Of a stretch of 30,844 nucleotides of DNA, positions 6,974 to 14,656 are shown piece by piece (position 1 is the first letter of the stretch; each line of letters starts with the position of its first letter). The position numbers were made by a program, and so were the translations under genes. The DNA lies in contig DATIHO010000014.1 of the NCBI GenBank assembly GCA_035480615.1, positions 1 through 30,844 on the forward strand, written 5' to 3'. The DNA comes from CAIPFQ01 sp035480615. GTDB lineage: Bacteria; Chlamydiota; Chlamydiia; Chlamydiales; SM23-39. Under the pieces are notes generated by a model. The model had not been told where the DNA came from. It searched no databases and worked only from the letters and a program-made list of their open reading frames with translations.

Positions 6974-8468
6974 AGCTCAGATAGTTCTCAATCTTTGTCA
7001 AGCCTATGCAAAAGAAAAAAGGTATTGGCTTGAAAAGCTCAAGAGTTGGACTTTACAGGCACGTCTTGACTATCCACGCTCTATTCGCGATGAAGCAGTG
7101 AAATTTAAATATCGATCTTCTTTTGGCCTGCAAGCCCGCCACTGGAAGCTTGCATTCGAAGACGCGGTGAGCACATGGGACAAGTACTGGCAAGCTCTTT
7201 TCGTTCAAGTACGCCATAAAATTGCCGCGTACAAGACCCTGTCAGAAGAGGAAAGACATTACGCTTATTGGCTCCTTAAGGGATACAAGCAGTTCGCTGA
7301 TCTGATGGAAGGGGGATGCCCTAACCCATCCTTTGAAATACCAACAATCTCAGCAAGTCGCGTACGAGCCATGGTAAAGAAGTCCATCAAAAAAATCAGA
7401 GGAAAAGCTCCCTCTGTCAAGAAAATGAGAAGAGTATCTTTTGATCCCAATTGTTACGAAGTCTTCATGCATAATGGGCGTCAATATCTCAAGCTCATGA
7501 CTTCGGAAAAAGGCAAACGCCTTACTGTTCCTCTTCTAGGTATGACTCCAATCTCCGGAAATATCTCTCTTATTTTCTCTGATAATGAACTTTCTATCCA
7601 CCTCACGCAAGATCTGGAGCCTCCTGTCCACGAAGGCTCCACTATAGAAGCTGTCGATTTTGGATATACCGAAGTCATGACAGATACGAATGGAGATCGA
7701 TATGGTACCCAATTTGGGATAACATTGACTTCCCTATCAGAAAAACTTCATAACAAAATGAAGAAACGCCACCGGTTGCATGCACTAGAAAAGAAAAACC
7801 GTACACCTGCCTTGCGCAAATATAACCTGGGACGTCAAAAACTGAATCGACAGGTGAGAAAAGGAAGAAAGACCCTGGAGAGGCAAATCAATCAAGGAAT
7901 CAACCAACTGCTCGAAAAGAAAAATCCAACCCTTCTCATCACTGAAGATTTGCGCCATGTTTTTACCTATGACAAACCCAAAACGGTCAACCGAAAATTT
8001 TCTTCTTGGGTGAAAGGAACAATACAAGATCGAATAAAATTTAAAGCGTTGGCGGAAGGTTTCCGTCATGAGCAGGTCAACCCGGCCTATGGATCTCAAA
8101 CCTGTCCCAATTGTGGATTTGTGGATTCTGAGAATCGCAAAGGGGATCGGTTTAAGTGTCTGCATTGCAGACATGAGGACATAGCAGATCGAGTTGCCGC
8201 ATTGAACTATGCAAGCAGGTATGGCGATCAACAGATCGGTTTACGGTACACGCCTTATCGTCAAATAAAAACTATCCTGCTTGAGCGGTTCCATCGCCGA
8301 TTGGAAGCAGAGCAATCTGCGACTGTTCCGGGCAAGACTCTAGATACCGTAGCAGAGGCGCATCCACCGCCCTGTCGAGAACAATTCACAGCCAGAAGAG
8401 AAAAACCTCGTACTGGGCGGTCACTCAGAGAGCGAAACAAAAATGAATATGTTTTCACATATTTTTAG
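6930..8468 (+). CDS. tnpB: TnpB, RNA-guided nuclease of an IS607-type element
   Basis: This 512-residue TnpB is of the family ancestral to Cas12, whose studied members are programmed by an RNA from the element's right end and cut DNA next to a short target-adjacent motif. The RuvC active site is complete: Asp243 in AVDFGYTEV, Glu339 in LLITEDLRH, Asp420 in DIADRVAALNYASR. The zinc finger is complete as C392-x2-C395 and C410-x2-C413. The N-terminal half is the basic, helical recognition region. About 80 residues after the RuvC fold are arginine-rich and low in structure; in this family that DNA usually doubles as the guide RNA scaffold. No stop or frameshift is seen although tnpA is dead, so the gene may be kept for its own sake or may be a recent loss. 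Confidence 0.88.
   Translation: MRTVTRKARTLNSLKAQIVLNLCQAYAKEKRYWLEKLKSWTLQARLDYPRSIRDEAVKFKYRSSFGLQARHWKLAFEDAVSTWDKYWQALFVQVRHKIAAYKTLSEEERHYAYWLLKGYKQFADLMEGGCPNPSFEIPTISASRVRAMVKKSIKKIRGKAPSVKKMRRVSFDPNCYEVFMHNGRQYLKLMTSEKGKRLTVPLLGMTPISGNISLIFSDNELSIHLTQDLEPPVHEGSTIEAVDFGYTEVMTDTNGDRYGTQFGITLTSLSEKLHNKMKKRHRLHALEKKNRTPALRKYNLGRQKLNRQVRKGRKTLERQINQGINQLLEKKNPTLLITEDLRHVFTYDKPKTVNRKFSSWVKGTIQDRIKFKALAEGFRHEQVNPAYGSQTCPNCGFVDSENRKGDRFKCLHCRHEDIADRVAALNYASRYGDQQIGLRYTPYRQIKTILLERFHRRLEAEQSATVPGKTLDTVAEAHPPPCREQFTARREKPRTGRSLRERNKNEYVFTYF
8446..8463 (+). repeat. Right-end hairpin of the IS607-type element
   Basis: AATATGT (8446-8452), loop TTTC, ACATATT (8457-8463), then T and AG. This is a 7-base perfect stem with the same arms as the left end, overlapping the end of tnpB and the new end of the antitoxin gene. 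The T-run after the stem gives it a terminator-like look on the plus strand. Confidence 0.45.
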
Positions 8469-8664
8469 GAACAGCGTCGAAATCTCTGGCGATTTTTATT
8501 TTCCCCTTCAAGGCGCCAGGACGACGTTTTGGTTTTTTTTCGATAGGCATTAGTCTGGCTACCGGTTTTCCTGCCATAGCAATTACAATTTCATTCCCCT
8601 TGATGACTGAATCTACCAACTTTGAAAAGTGGGTTTTCGCTTCGTGCATATTCACAGTACGCAT
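8455..8664 (-). CDS. Phd/YefM-type antitoxin, C-terminus replaced by IS sequence
   Basis: This 69-residue antitoxin belongs to the Phd/VapB class paired with PIN toxins. It has the usual beta start MRTVNMHEAKTHFSKLVDSV, then NEIVIAMAGKPVARLMPI and the tail RRPGALKGKIKIARDFDA. After DFDA the expected PLPEDIL.DFEG is missing. The frame instead reads five residues, VPKNM, from the inserted element and stops. The lost part is the toxin-wrapping end, so toxin neutralisation should be gone, while the N-terminal DNA-binding part could still repress. GGAGG lies seven bases ahead of the ATG. Its partner toxin survives only as a fragment (6684-6793), so the antitoxin has no visible target here. Confidence 0.8.
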   Translation of the reverse strand: MRTVNMHEAKTHFSKLVDSVIKGNEIVIAMAGKPVARLMPIEKKPKRRPGALKGKIKIARDFDAVPKNM

Positions 8665-8744
8665 ACATAACCTCCTGCTAAGACTAAGCTTAGTCTGGTC
8701 TAATTGGATGTATATTGGAAGAAAATACGTGCTGTAAAAAGTTA

Positions 8745-10220
8745 ATGCGGATTGACATGAATCGAAGAAGGTCCTTACAATGCATAGGCATGCTGGGAAT
8801 CATTTTCATGTTTTCACACGGATTTTTTGCTCCATTGCTACAGCCTCCCGTTGAACGAGAGTGGAACACTTGGAATGGTACGCAATTCTGCCATATCGCA
8901 TCTCTCTTTACTCCTTCCTCGCAAGAAGAGTTAACCGCCCTCGTTCAGACGGCTTATCAATTAAAGAAGAAAATGAAAGTCATTGGCGCCGGGCATTCGT
9001 TAAATGCGATTGCGGTACCTGATCCGGAAACGTGGACGGTCTCCTTGGAAAACTATGCGCAAATTCTCGAGGTTAATCTTGAGGAGCAAACCATCACTGT
9101 GCAAGGAGGGGCTACTCTAAGTCAAATCAATGATGCTTTGGATTTCTATGGCCTTTCTCTTGAAAATCTTGGTTCTATCTCCGACCAAACAATCGGGGGC
9201 GTATTTCAAACGGGAACCCATGGCACAGGACAAGCCTATGGACCGCTTCATACACAAATTCTCTCGATGACCCTGATCAACGGCAAAGGAGATCTCATCG
9301 CTGTCTCACCCACTACAGATCCTTTACTATTTCGGGCAGGCCAGTGCGGCCTTGGAGCTTTAGGAATTATCAATACGATTACGCTGCGCGCTATTCCTGC
9401 CCGTTTTCTCTGCGAACGCACCTATTCGGTGCCGTGGCCAGATCTTCTAGATCAACTCGATCTAATGGTTCAAAACAATGCCCATGTGCGCGCTTATTGG
9501 TTTCCCTATACAGGGTGTGCTGGCGTTTGGACTGCCAATCCTACCACAGAGACAAAAAAATCTCCCGCGCTAATCAAAGACTCTGAACCATTCTTTCGTC
9601 TTGTTCGAGAGATGATTCAGGAAACCAATGATCCCACCATTCAGTCAATGGAGGACGTATTGGCGCTCGGCCCTTCAAACCCTCAAATCATCGCGCGATT
9701 TAATCGAGCATTGTTTGAAGTCGATTATGGGCAACCTTATGAACGGAGCGATCGCAGCGACCGAATCTTCAATGTAGATTGCAGTGTCCATCGAAACTGC
9801 TGTGCCATGGAGGCCGCATTTCCAGCCCATGATCTCAAACCCTTCTTATTGGAATTGCAAGCTCTGATTGAGACCCGTCACTTTCCCGCTCATACAGGCG
9901 TAGAAATTCGATTTGTCAAATCGGATTCTGCCTTTTTGAGCCCTACCTATAGCGCGAGTCCAAACGACCTTTTTTGTTTCGTCAGCGTCGTTTCGATTCG
10001 AGCGGGTTCTTATCACTATGAACCCTTTTTTCAAGCCTTTGAAGCGCTTGTTGAGGCATATCGAGGACGTTTGCATTGGGGCAAGTTGGGGCGCTTTTCC
10101 CCTTCTTATCTTCGAGAAGTTTATCCTGAATGGGAAGCGTTTCTTCTCGTTCGACAACAAGCAGATCCGTCAGGAATGTTCCTGAATGATTTTACCCAAA
10201 GACTCGTATACCCAAAATAA
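8745..10220 (+). CDS. Membrane-anchored aldonolactone oxidase-like flavoprotein
   Basis: This FAD-linked oxidoreductase of the gulonolactone/arabinono-1,4-lactone oxidase group has about 491 residues. A hydrophobic N-terminal segment (LGIIFMFSHGFFAPLL) suggests a signal anchor or export. The FAD-binding PCMH domain follows, with VIGAGHSLNAIA and GGVFQTGTHGTG. The C-terminal ALO domain ends with the family pattern HWGKLGRF and FLNDFTQRL. Members oxidise sugar lactones to ascorbate-like compounds, passing electrons to oxygen or a carrier. Starts at TTG 8715, ATG 8745 and ATG 8757 are all possible; none has a strong ribosome site. The gene lies about 50 bases from the divergent antitoxin gene and converges on uvrB with a seven-base gap. 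The substrate in this organism is unknown. Confidence 0.85.
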   Translation: MRIDMNRRRSLQCIGMLGIIFMFSHGFFAPLLQPPVEREWNTWNGTQFCHIASLFTPSSQEELTALVQTAYQLKKKMKVIGAGHSLNAIAVPDPETWTVSLENYAQILEVNLEEQTITVQGGATLSQINDALDFYGLSLENLGSISDQTIGGVFQTGTHGTGQAYGPLHTQILSMTLINGKGDLIAVSPTTDPLLFRAGQCGLGALGIINTITLRAIPARFLCERTYSVPWPDLLDQLDLMVQNNAHVRAYWFPYTGCAGVWTANPTTETKKSPALIKDSEPFFRLVREMIQETNDPTIQSMEDVLALGPSNPQIIARFNRALFEVDYGQPYERSDRSDRIFNVDCSVHRNCCAMEAAFPAHDLKPFLLELQALIETRHFPAHTGVEIRFVKSDSAFLSPTYSASPNDLFCFVSVVSIRAGSYHYEPFFQAFEALVEAYRGRLHWGKLGRFSPSYLREVYPEWEAFLLVRQQADPSGMFLNDFTQRLVYPK

Positions 10221-10227
10221 TTCAAAA

Positions 10228-12219
10228 TCAGTCCGACTTCATCATTTCGAGACTCTGATAATAGCGCATGAGGTCGCGGGCGCGGGCGGCGTCTTCGAAT
10301 CTCATCTCCTTGGCCGCAAGGCGCATCTCTGATTCGCATTCCTTAATTTTGGATTCCAGATTTTGCACATCAAGCTTTTCTTTTTTGAGAATATCGGGGG
10401 TCATTGGGACCTTTTCAACAAAGCCGAAGCTCTCTTCAAGCGATGCAATGCGCTCTCTTTTGACAGATTGCGGGACAATTCCATATTTTTCATTATGGGC
10501 TTGCTGCACGGATCTTCTTTGAGATGTGATAGCGATTGTGTTTTGTATGGCCAATGTTTGTTTATCGGCATATAAGATGACTCTGCCCCGAAGATTGCGG
10601 GCGGCTCTTCCACAGGTTTGGATCAGCGCCGTTTCCGAGCGGAGAAATCCCTCTTTATCAGCATCTAAAATCACCACAAGAGACACTTCCGGCAAGTCAA
10701 GCCCTTCCCTCAAAAGATTGATTCCGACGAGAACATCGAATTCCCCCAAGCGAAGAGATTTTAGAATTTGCACCCGTTCAAGCGTATCGATATCGGAATG
10801 GAGGTATTTGGCTTTGACGCCAATATCATTAAGATATTTGGAAAGATCTTCGGAGAGTTTCTTGGTGAGCGTAGTCACAAGAATCCGCCCGCCCAGTTCT
10901 GATTCTTTGCGGATTTCTTCGAGGCAATCATCAACCTGGTTCGTTGCGGGTTTGACCTCGATCGAAGGATCTAACAGGCCGGTGGGACGGATGATCTGCG
11001 AAACAACATCTCCTTTAGCTTGTTCAATTTCCCAATTTCCCGGAGTCGCAGATACGTAAATCACCTGTCTGAATTTGGCATAAGCCTCTTCGAATTTTAA
11101 AGGACGGTTATCAAAAGCGGAAGGTAGCCTAAATCCAAATTCAACAAGGGCTTGTTTACGGGAACGATCGCCATTGTACATCGCGTGAAGCTGAGGCAAT
11201 GTTTGATGCGATTCATCGATGAAAAAGAGAAAATCTTCGGGGAAATAATCAATGAGGCATGGTGGCGGCTGTCCGGCGAGGCGCTTGGAAAAATGACGGG
11301 AATAGTTCTCGATTCCCTTGCAAAAACCAATTTCGCGGATCATTTCCAGATCATAGCGGGTCCTTTCCTTAATTCTTTGCGCTTCTACAAGCCTATTTTC
11401 TTTCTCAAAAAAGGCGATCCTTTCCTGCAGTTCAGATTGTATTGTTTGGATGGCGTCATATCGGACATTTTCAGGGGTCACATGATGCGATCCGGGAAAG
11501 ATTGTAATCGAATCGATCCGGCTGCGGACGCGTCCCGTAAGCGGATCGATTTCTGAAATTCTCTCTATTTCATCGCCAAAAAATTCTATCCGATAAGCGA
11601 GCGCGTCTTCGTAAGCAGGGACGATTTCTAAAATATCTCCTCGCGCTCTAAATGTCGCGCGAGCAAGATCATAGTCGCTCCGATGATAGTGCATTTCAAC
11701 AAGATGGAGCAGCACGTCGTCGCGCCGCACCTGCTGTGTTACGGAAAGTTTTAAAAGCATCTGGCTGTAGTATTCAGGCGTTCCCAGACCGTAGATGCAG
11801 GAAACGGAAGCGACGATGATCACATCAGGGCGTTCGATGAGGGACCGAGTCGCGCTAAGACGCATTTTATCAATGCGATCATTGATCGCCAGATCCTTTT
11901 CAATGTACGTATCGGTCCGGGCGATGTAGGCTTCGGGTTGATAATAATCATAATAGGAAACAAAATATTCAACCGCGTTTTTGGGAAAGAATTCTTTAAA
12001 TTCTTGATAGAGCTGCGCAGCCAATGTTTTGTTGTGTGCGAGAATGAGCGTGGGTTTTGAGGCGCGTTGAATCACGTTCGCCATAGTATAGGTTTTGCCG
12101 GATCCTGTGACGCCAAGGAGGACTTGCGATTTTTTACCCGCTTGGAGCCCAATGGATAGTTTTTCAATGGCTTGAGGCTGATCGCCTGCGGGCCGGAAAT
12201 CAGCTTTCAGTTTGAACAT
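10228..12219 (-). CDS. uvrB: Excinuclease ABC subunit B
   Basis: UvrB is the damage-verification helicase-like subunit of bacterial nucleotide excision repair. It works with UvrA to load on damaged DNA and recruits UvrC. The Walker A motif is GVTGSGKTYTMANV near the N-terminus. The damage-clamping beta-hairpin is present as YYDYYQPEAYI, followed by helicase motifs FIDESHQTLPQ, YVSATPG and GINLLREGLDLPEVSLV, and QTCGRAARN. The C-terminal UVR domain that contacts UvrC (EMRFEDAARARDLM) is intact. At 663 residues it is full length. I prefer ATG 12219 over the TTG at 12228; either way it overlaps the preceding permease gene. It is the last gene of the thyX-tyrP-tyrP-uvrB unit. Confidence 0.97.
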   Translation of the reverse strand: MFKLKADFRPAGDQPQAIEKLSIGLQAGKKSQVLLGVTGSGKTYTMANVIQRASKPTLILAHNKTLAAQLYQEFKEFFPKNAVEYFVSYYDYYQPEAYIARTDTYIEKDLAINDRIDKMRLSATRSLIERPDVIIVASVSCIYGLGTPEYYSQMLLKLSVTQQVRRDDVLLHLVEMHYHRSDYDLARATFRARGDILEIVPAYEDALAYRIEFFGDEIERISEIDPLTGRVRSRIDSITIFPGSHHVTPENVRYDAIQTIQSELQERIAFFEKENRLVEAQRIKERTRYDLEMIREIGFCKGIENYSRHFSKRLAGQPPPCLIDYFPEDFLFFIDESHQTLPQLHAMYNGDRSRKQALVEFGFRLPSAFDNRPLKFEEAYAKFRQVIYVSATPGNWEIEQAKGDVVSQIIRPTGLLDPSIEVKPATNQVDDCLEEIRKESELGGRILVTTLTKKLSEDLSKYLNDIGVKAKYLHSDIDTLERVQILKSLRLGEFDVLVGINLLREGLDLPEVSLVVILDADKEGFLRSETALIQTCGRAARNLRGRVILYADKQTLAIQNTIAITSQRRSVQQAHNEKYGIVPQSVKRERIASLEESFGFVEKVPMTPDILKKEKLDVQNLESKIKECESEMRLAAKEMRFEDAARARDLMRYYQSLEMMKSD

Positions 12220-13393
12220 GTTGCACAAAGTTTGTCTGGCTTAGGGTTCCTAAAATTATGGCAAAAAGCGCAATGAGAATGACAAAAATCAAAAGAAAGC
12301 GCCTACCCAAAGATCGATATTGCGGCAGTTTCCACGCCATCAGAGCCGGCAAAATGCAAATCACAATGGCAACGAACACCCCCGCGTATTGCAGCGCCAA
12401 AAGAAAGGCTTTTGGATACATGTAAACAAAAAGCAGAGGAGGAATAAAAGTAAGAAGACAGGCAAATTCCCTTCCCCATGTAAATCGCTTCATTTGCAAA
12501 CCGTCGGCTAAAAAATCGGACAGGCTTAAAGACACCCCAAGAAACGAGGTAATAATAGCAAAAAATGAAAATAGATTTGCCGCGATGCCAAACAAAGGAT
12601 TTGAGATCATGCTCTGCAGGGCAGCGGTGCCTGCTTCCCCTTGACGCCAAGCCTCTACAAGAGAGCCAAGGGGCGCAGCGCCCAGAACAAGAAGTTCCCA
12701 AATCAAATACATAAGAAATGCCGCAAAACTGCCCCAAAAGATTGTGAGTCGTAACTTTTTTTTATCACGGTGCTGGTAAGTAGTGAGCGTAGGAATAATA
12801 ATATGGAACCCGAAAGCGGTGAAAAGAATAGGAACAGCGATCCACATTGCTGAAAAGTCGGTATGCAAAAGAAAGGAGGGTTGGATATGGGTTGGGATGA
12901 AATTGATCAAAACAATATAGGACAAAACCATAGCGCTCATAAGGAGTCGGTTGACTTGATCCACAGAGCGGGTCCCCATATAAACAAACAGTCCGAATAA
13001 AATCAGAAGCGGGATGGGTCCGATCGCTTCCGGCAGGTTCCATCCCGTGCAGTCATGGAGCGCATTTAAAAAAAGCGGAGCGCTGCCGGCGATATATGCC
13101 GCAGTTAAGGAATAAAGCAATAAAAGATAAGCGACCCAACACACAGCTTTTCCGATGGGTCCAAGCCAGCGCCCCGCCATTGTGATGAGATTTACCTCGC
13201 CGGAGCAAGCGAGATTGACATCGAGGAGCAGCCAGCCAGTGAGAAAAAAGAATAACCAGCAAAAGACAAGCATCGCAACGGATGGGAAAAATCCAGAGAG
13301 AGAAGTGACGACAGGAATTGCCAGCATCCCTGCCCCAATTGTAGTGCCGGCGACAAGTAAAATGCCTCCCAAAAAACGGTTTTTTTTCAACAT
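12200..13393 (-). CDS. tyrP: Aromatic amino acid permease, TyrP/Mtr type (copy 1)
   Basis: This 397-residue integral membrane protein of the hydroxy/aromatic amino acid permease family has about eleven hydrophobic helices. It should import tyrosine or tryptophan by proton symport. The family start LGGILLVAGTTIGAGMLAIP is at residues 8-27, with the helix-breaking GAGM loop. Further on are YMGTRSVDQVNRLLM and FGFHIIIPTLTTY, both conserved in the family. ATG 13393 gives the same length as the neighbouring paralogue, so I prefer it to the TTG at 13408. Its end overlaps uvrB by 20 bases. Two adjacent copies are also found in Chlamydia genomes, in keeping with their need to scavenge aromatic amino acids from the host. 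Substrate difference between the copies cannot be read here. Confidence 0.9.
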   Translation of the reverse strand: MLKKNRFLGGILLVAGTTIGAGMLAIPVVTSLSGFFPSVAMLVFCWLFFFLTGWLLLDVNLACSGEVNLITMAGRWLGPIGKAVCWVAYLLLLYSLTAAYIAGSAPLFLNALHDCTGWNLPEAIGPIPLLILFGLFVYMGTRSVDQVNRLLMSAMVLSYIVLINFIPTHIQPSFLLHTDFSAMWIAVPILFTAFGFHIIIPTLTTYQHRDKKKLRLTIFWGSFAAFLMYLIWELLVLGAAPLGSLVEAWRQGEAGTAALQSMISNPLFGIAANLFSFFAIITSFLGVSLSLSDFLADGLQMKRFTWGREFACLLTFIPPLLFVYMYPKAFLLALQYAGVFVAIVICILPALMAWKLPQYRSLGRRFLLIFVILIALFAIILGTLSQTNFVQHVQTES

Positions 13394-13462
13394 ATTTTTT
13401 GATTTCAATGTGCGTAGACAGTATTTTGCCCGTTCTTGGGTATCTTGTCGATGATTTTGTTG

Positions 13463-14656
13463 TTATGAAAAAATGCGAGCAAGCTCGCAAATGATGATAA
13501 AAGAAGAAAAACAAAAACTGCATGCGAGTGAAGCTTTCCCCCCTCGAACATGATAATTTGAGGGGATATTTTTAGAATATCTTCCAATCCATACCATAGC
13601 CACGGGAAGGATGCCAAATAAAATCATTGCGCAAATACCGCCGGCAAAATTGAGCGCTTTGAAAAATATTTGAGGATAGGAAAGAGCAAAGATGAGAGGG
13701 GGCGTCAAAGCGAGAAGCACCATCCAACCGCTGTGGAATTTGTTTTTCAATCCATCCGAGAGAAAATGGGCCAATGTCAATCCTTGAGCCAGAAACGAAG
13801 TCGCAATAGCGAAAAATGCGAACCCCTGCGCTAAATGAGTCATCGCCGAGTTCCCTAAAGTGTTATGCAATGCGATCGTTGCTTCTTCTCCTTTTTCATA
13901 GCTTGTTAAAAGGTTGTCGTAGGGGACGATCCCTAAAATGAAAAATGACCAGATCAAATAGACTGCAAGGGTCATCAAACTTCCTCCGATGATCGTGAGG
14001 CGGACTTTTTGAAGATCTCCTTTCATATAGGCAGTCAAACTGGGGATCATATTTTGAAATCCAAAGGAAATAACCAGTACAGGCAATGATGAAAAAAGAT
14101 ATTTGGGATTCCATTGAAGAAGAAGTTTTGGATCGATTTTCGATAGCCCTAAAGCAATCATGCCAAGGTATGTAACAATCAGTCCTCCCATAAGATATCT
14201 ATTAAAAAGATCGACCGGCCGAGTCCCTAAATAGATGATCCAGCCAGAAATGAACGTAAAAATAACGGAAGCGGTGATTGGGGCAAGATGAATAGAGAAA
14301 AGGCTTTCAAAAATGGCAGAAAAGATCGCACCGCTTGCGGCAATATAAGCCACCAGTAAAGAATAAAAAAGAAACAGATAGGAACTCCATGCAATCATGC
14401 GCCCCGGGCGCCCTAAAGACTCTTGGGTCATCGAGAGCAAATGAATCTCTCTAGGAAACCAGCCCGTTGCCTCGATCAGCAGCAAACCGGTAAAAGTCAT
14501 AAAGGCCCAAGCCAGTAAAAGGATGGAAAACGAAGGGAAAAAACCCGCGAGTCCCGTGAGAATGGGAAGGGCAAGCATCCCGGCCCCGATGCAGCATCCT
14601 GCAACAAGAAGCATGCCTCCAACCAAACTGCCTGAAACTAAATGCGTAGTATTCAT
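13463..14656 (-). CDS. tyrP: Aromatic amino acid permease, TyrP/Mtr type (copy 2)
   Basis: This tandem paralogue of the next gene in the operon also has 397 residues and the same helix layout. It opens with GGMLLVAGCCIGAGMLALP, and has YLGTRPVDLFNRYLMGG and FGFQNMIPSLTAYMKGDL at the equivalent places. The two copies are clearly diverged along their length, so the duplication is old. Its ATG overlaps the thyX stop as ATGA, and it is separated from copy 1 by about 70 bases. The last 20 residues are less hydrophobic than those of copy 1; I checked the other frame there and found no convincing frameshift. Confidence 0.9.
   Translation of the reverse strand: MNTTHLVSGSLVGGMLLVAGCCIGAGMLALPILTGLAGFFPSFSILLLAWAFMTFTGLLLIEATGWFPREIHLLSMTQESLGRPGRMIAWSSYLFLFYSLLVAYIAASGAIFSAIFESLFSIHLAPITASVIFTFISGWIIYLGTRPVDLFNRYLMGGLIVTYLGMIALGLSKIDPKLLLQWNPKYLFSSLPVLVISFGFQNMIPSLTAYMKGDLQKVRLTIIGGSLMTLAVYLIWSFFILGIVPYDNLLTSYEKGEEATIALHNTLGNSAMTHLAQGFAFFAIATSFLAQGLTLAHFLSDGLKNKFHSGWMVLLALTPPLIFALSYPQIFFKALNFAGGICAMILFGILPVAMVWIGRYSKNIPSNYHVRGGKASLACSFCFSSFIIICELARIFS

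Larger units (their letters stand above)
6794..8472 (+). mobile_element. IS607-type element inserted in an antitoxin gene
   Basis: The ends are inferred by repairing the target gene. Left flank ...GGAAGGGGAG and right flank AGCGTCGAAA... rejoin to restore the antitoxin reading DFDA-PLPED, sharing the dinucleotide AG, so the limits are exact to about two bases. The element is about 1.68 kb and encodes a remnant MerR/serine-recombinase TnpA and a full TnpB, the gene order of IS607. It has no long terminal inverted repeats, as expected for this family, but each end holds an AATATGT...ACATATT hairpin. TnpA is deleted, so the copy should not move by itself unless another element supplies the recombinase. 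Confidence 0.75.

Noticed and set aside
10526..11059. Long open frame antisense to uvrB
   Set aside because: It is Arg/Ser-rich, matches no family, and lies wholly opposite a strongly conserved gene.
13405..13617. Alternative frame at the end of tyrP copy 2 that also encodes a hydrophobic segment
   Set aside because: The main frame continues through GRYSKN and a plausible last helix to a stop giving the same length as copy 1, so no frameshift is needed.
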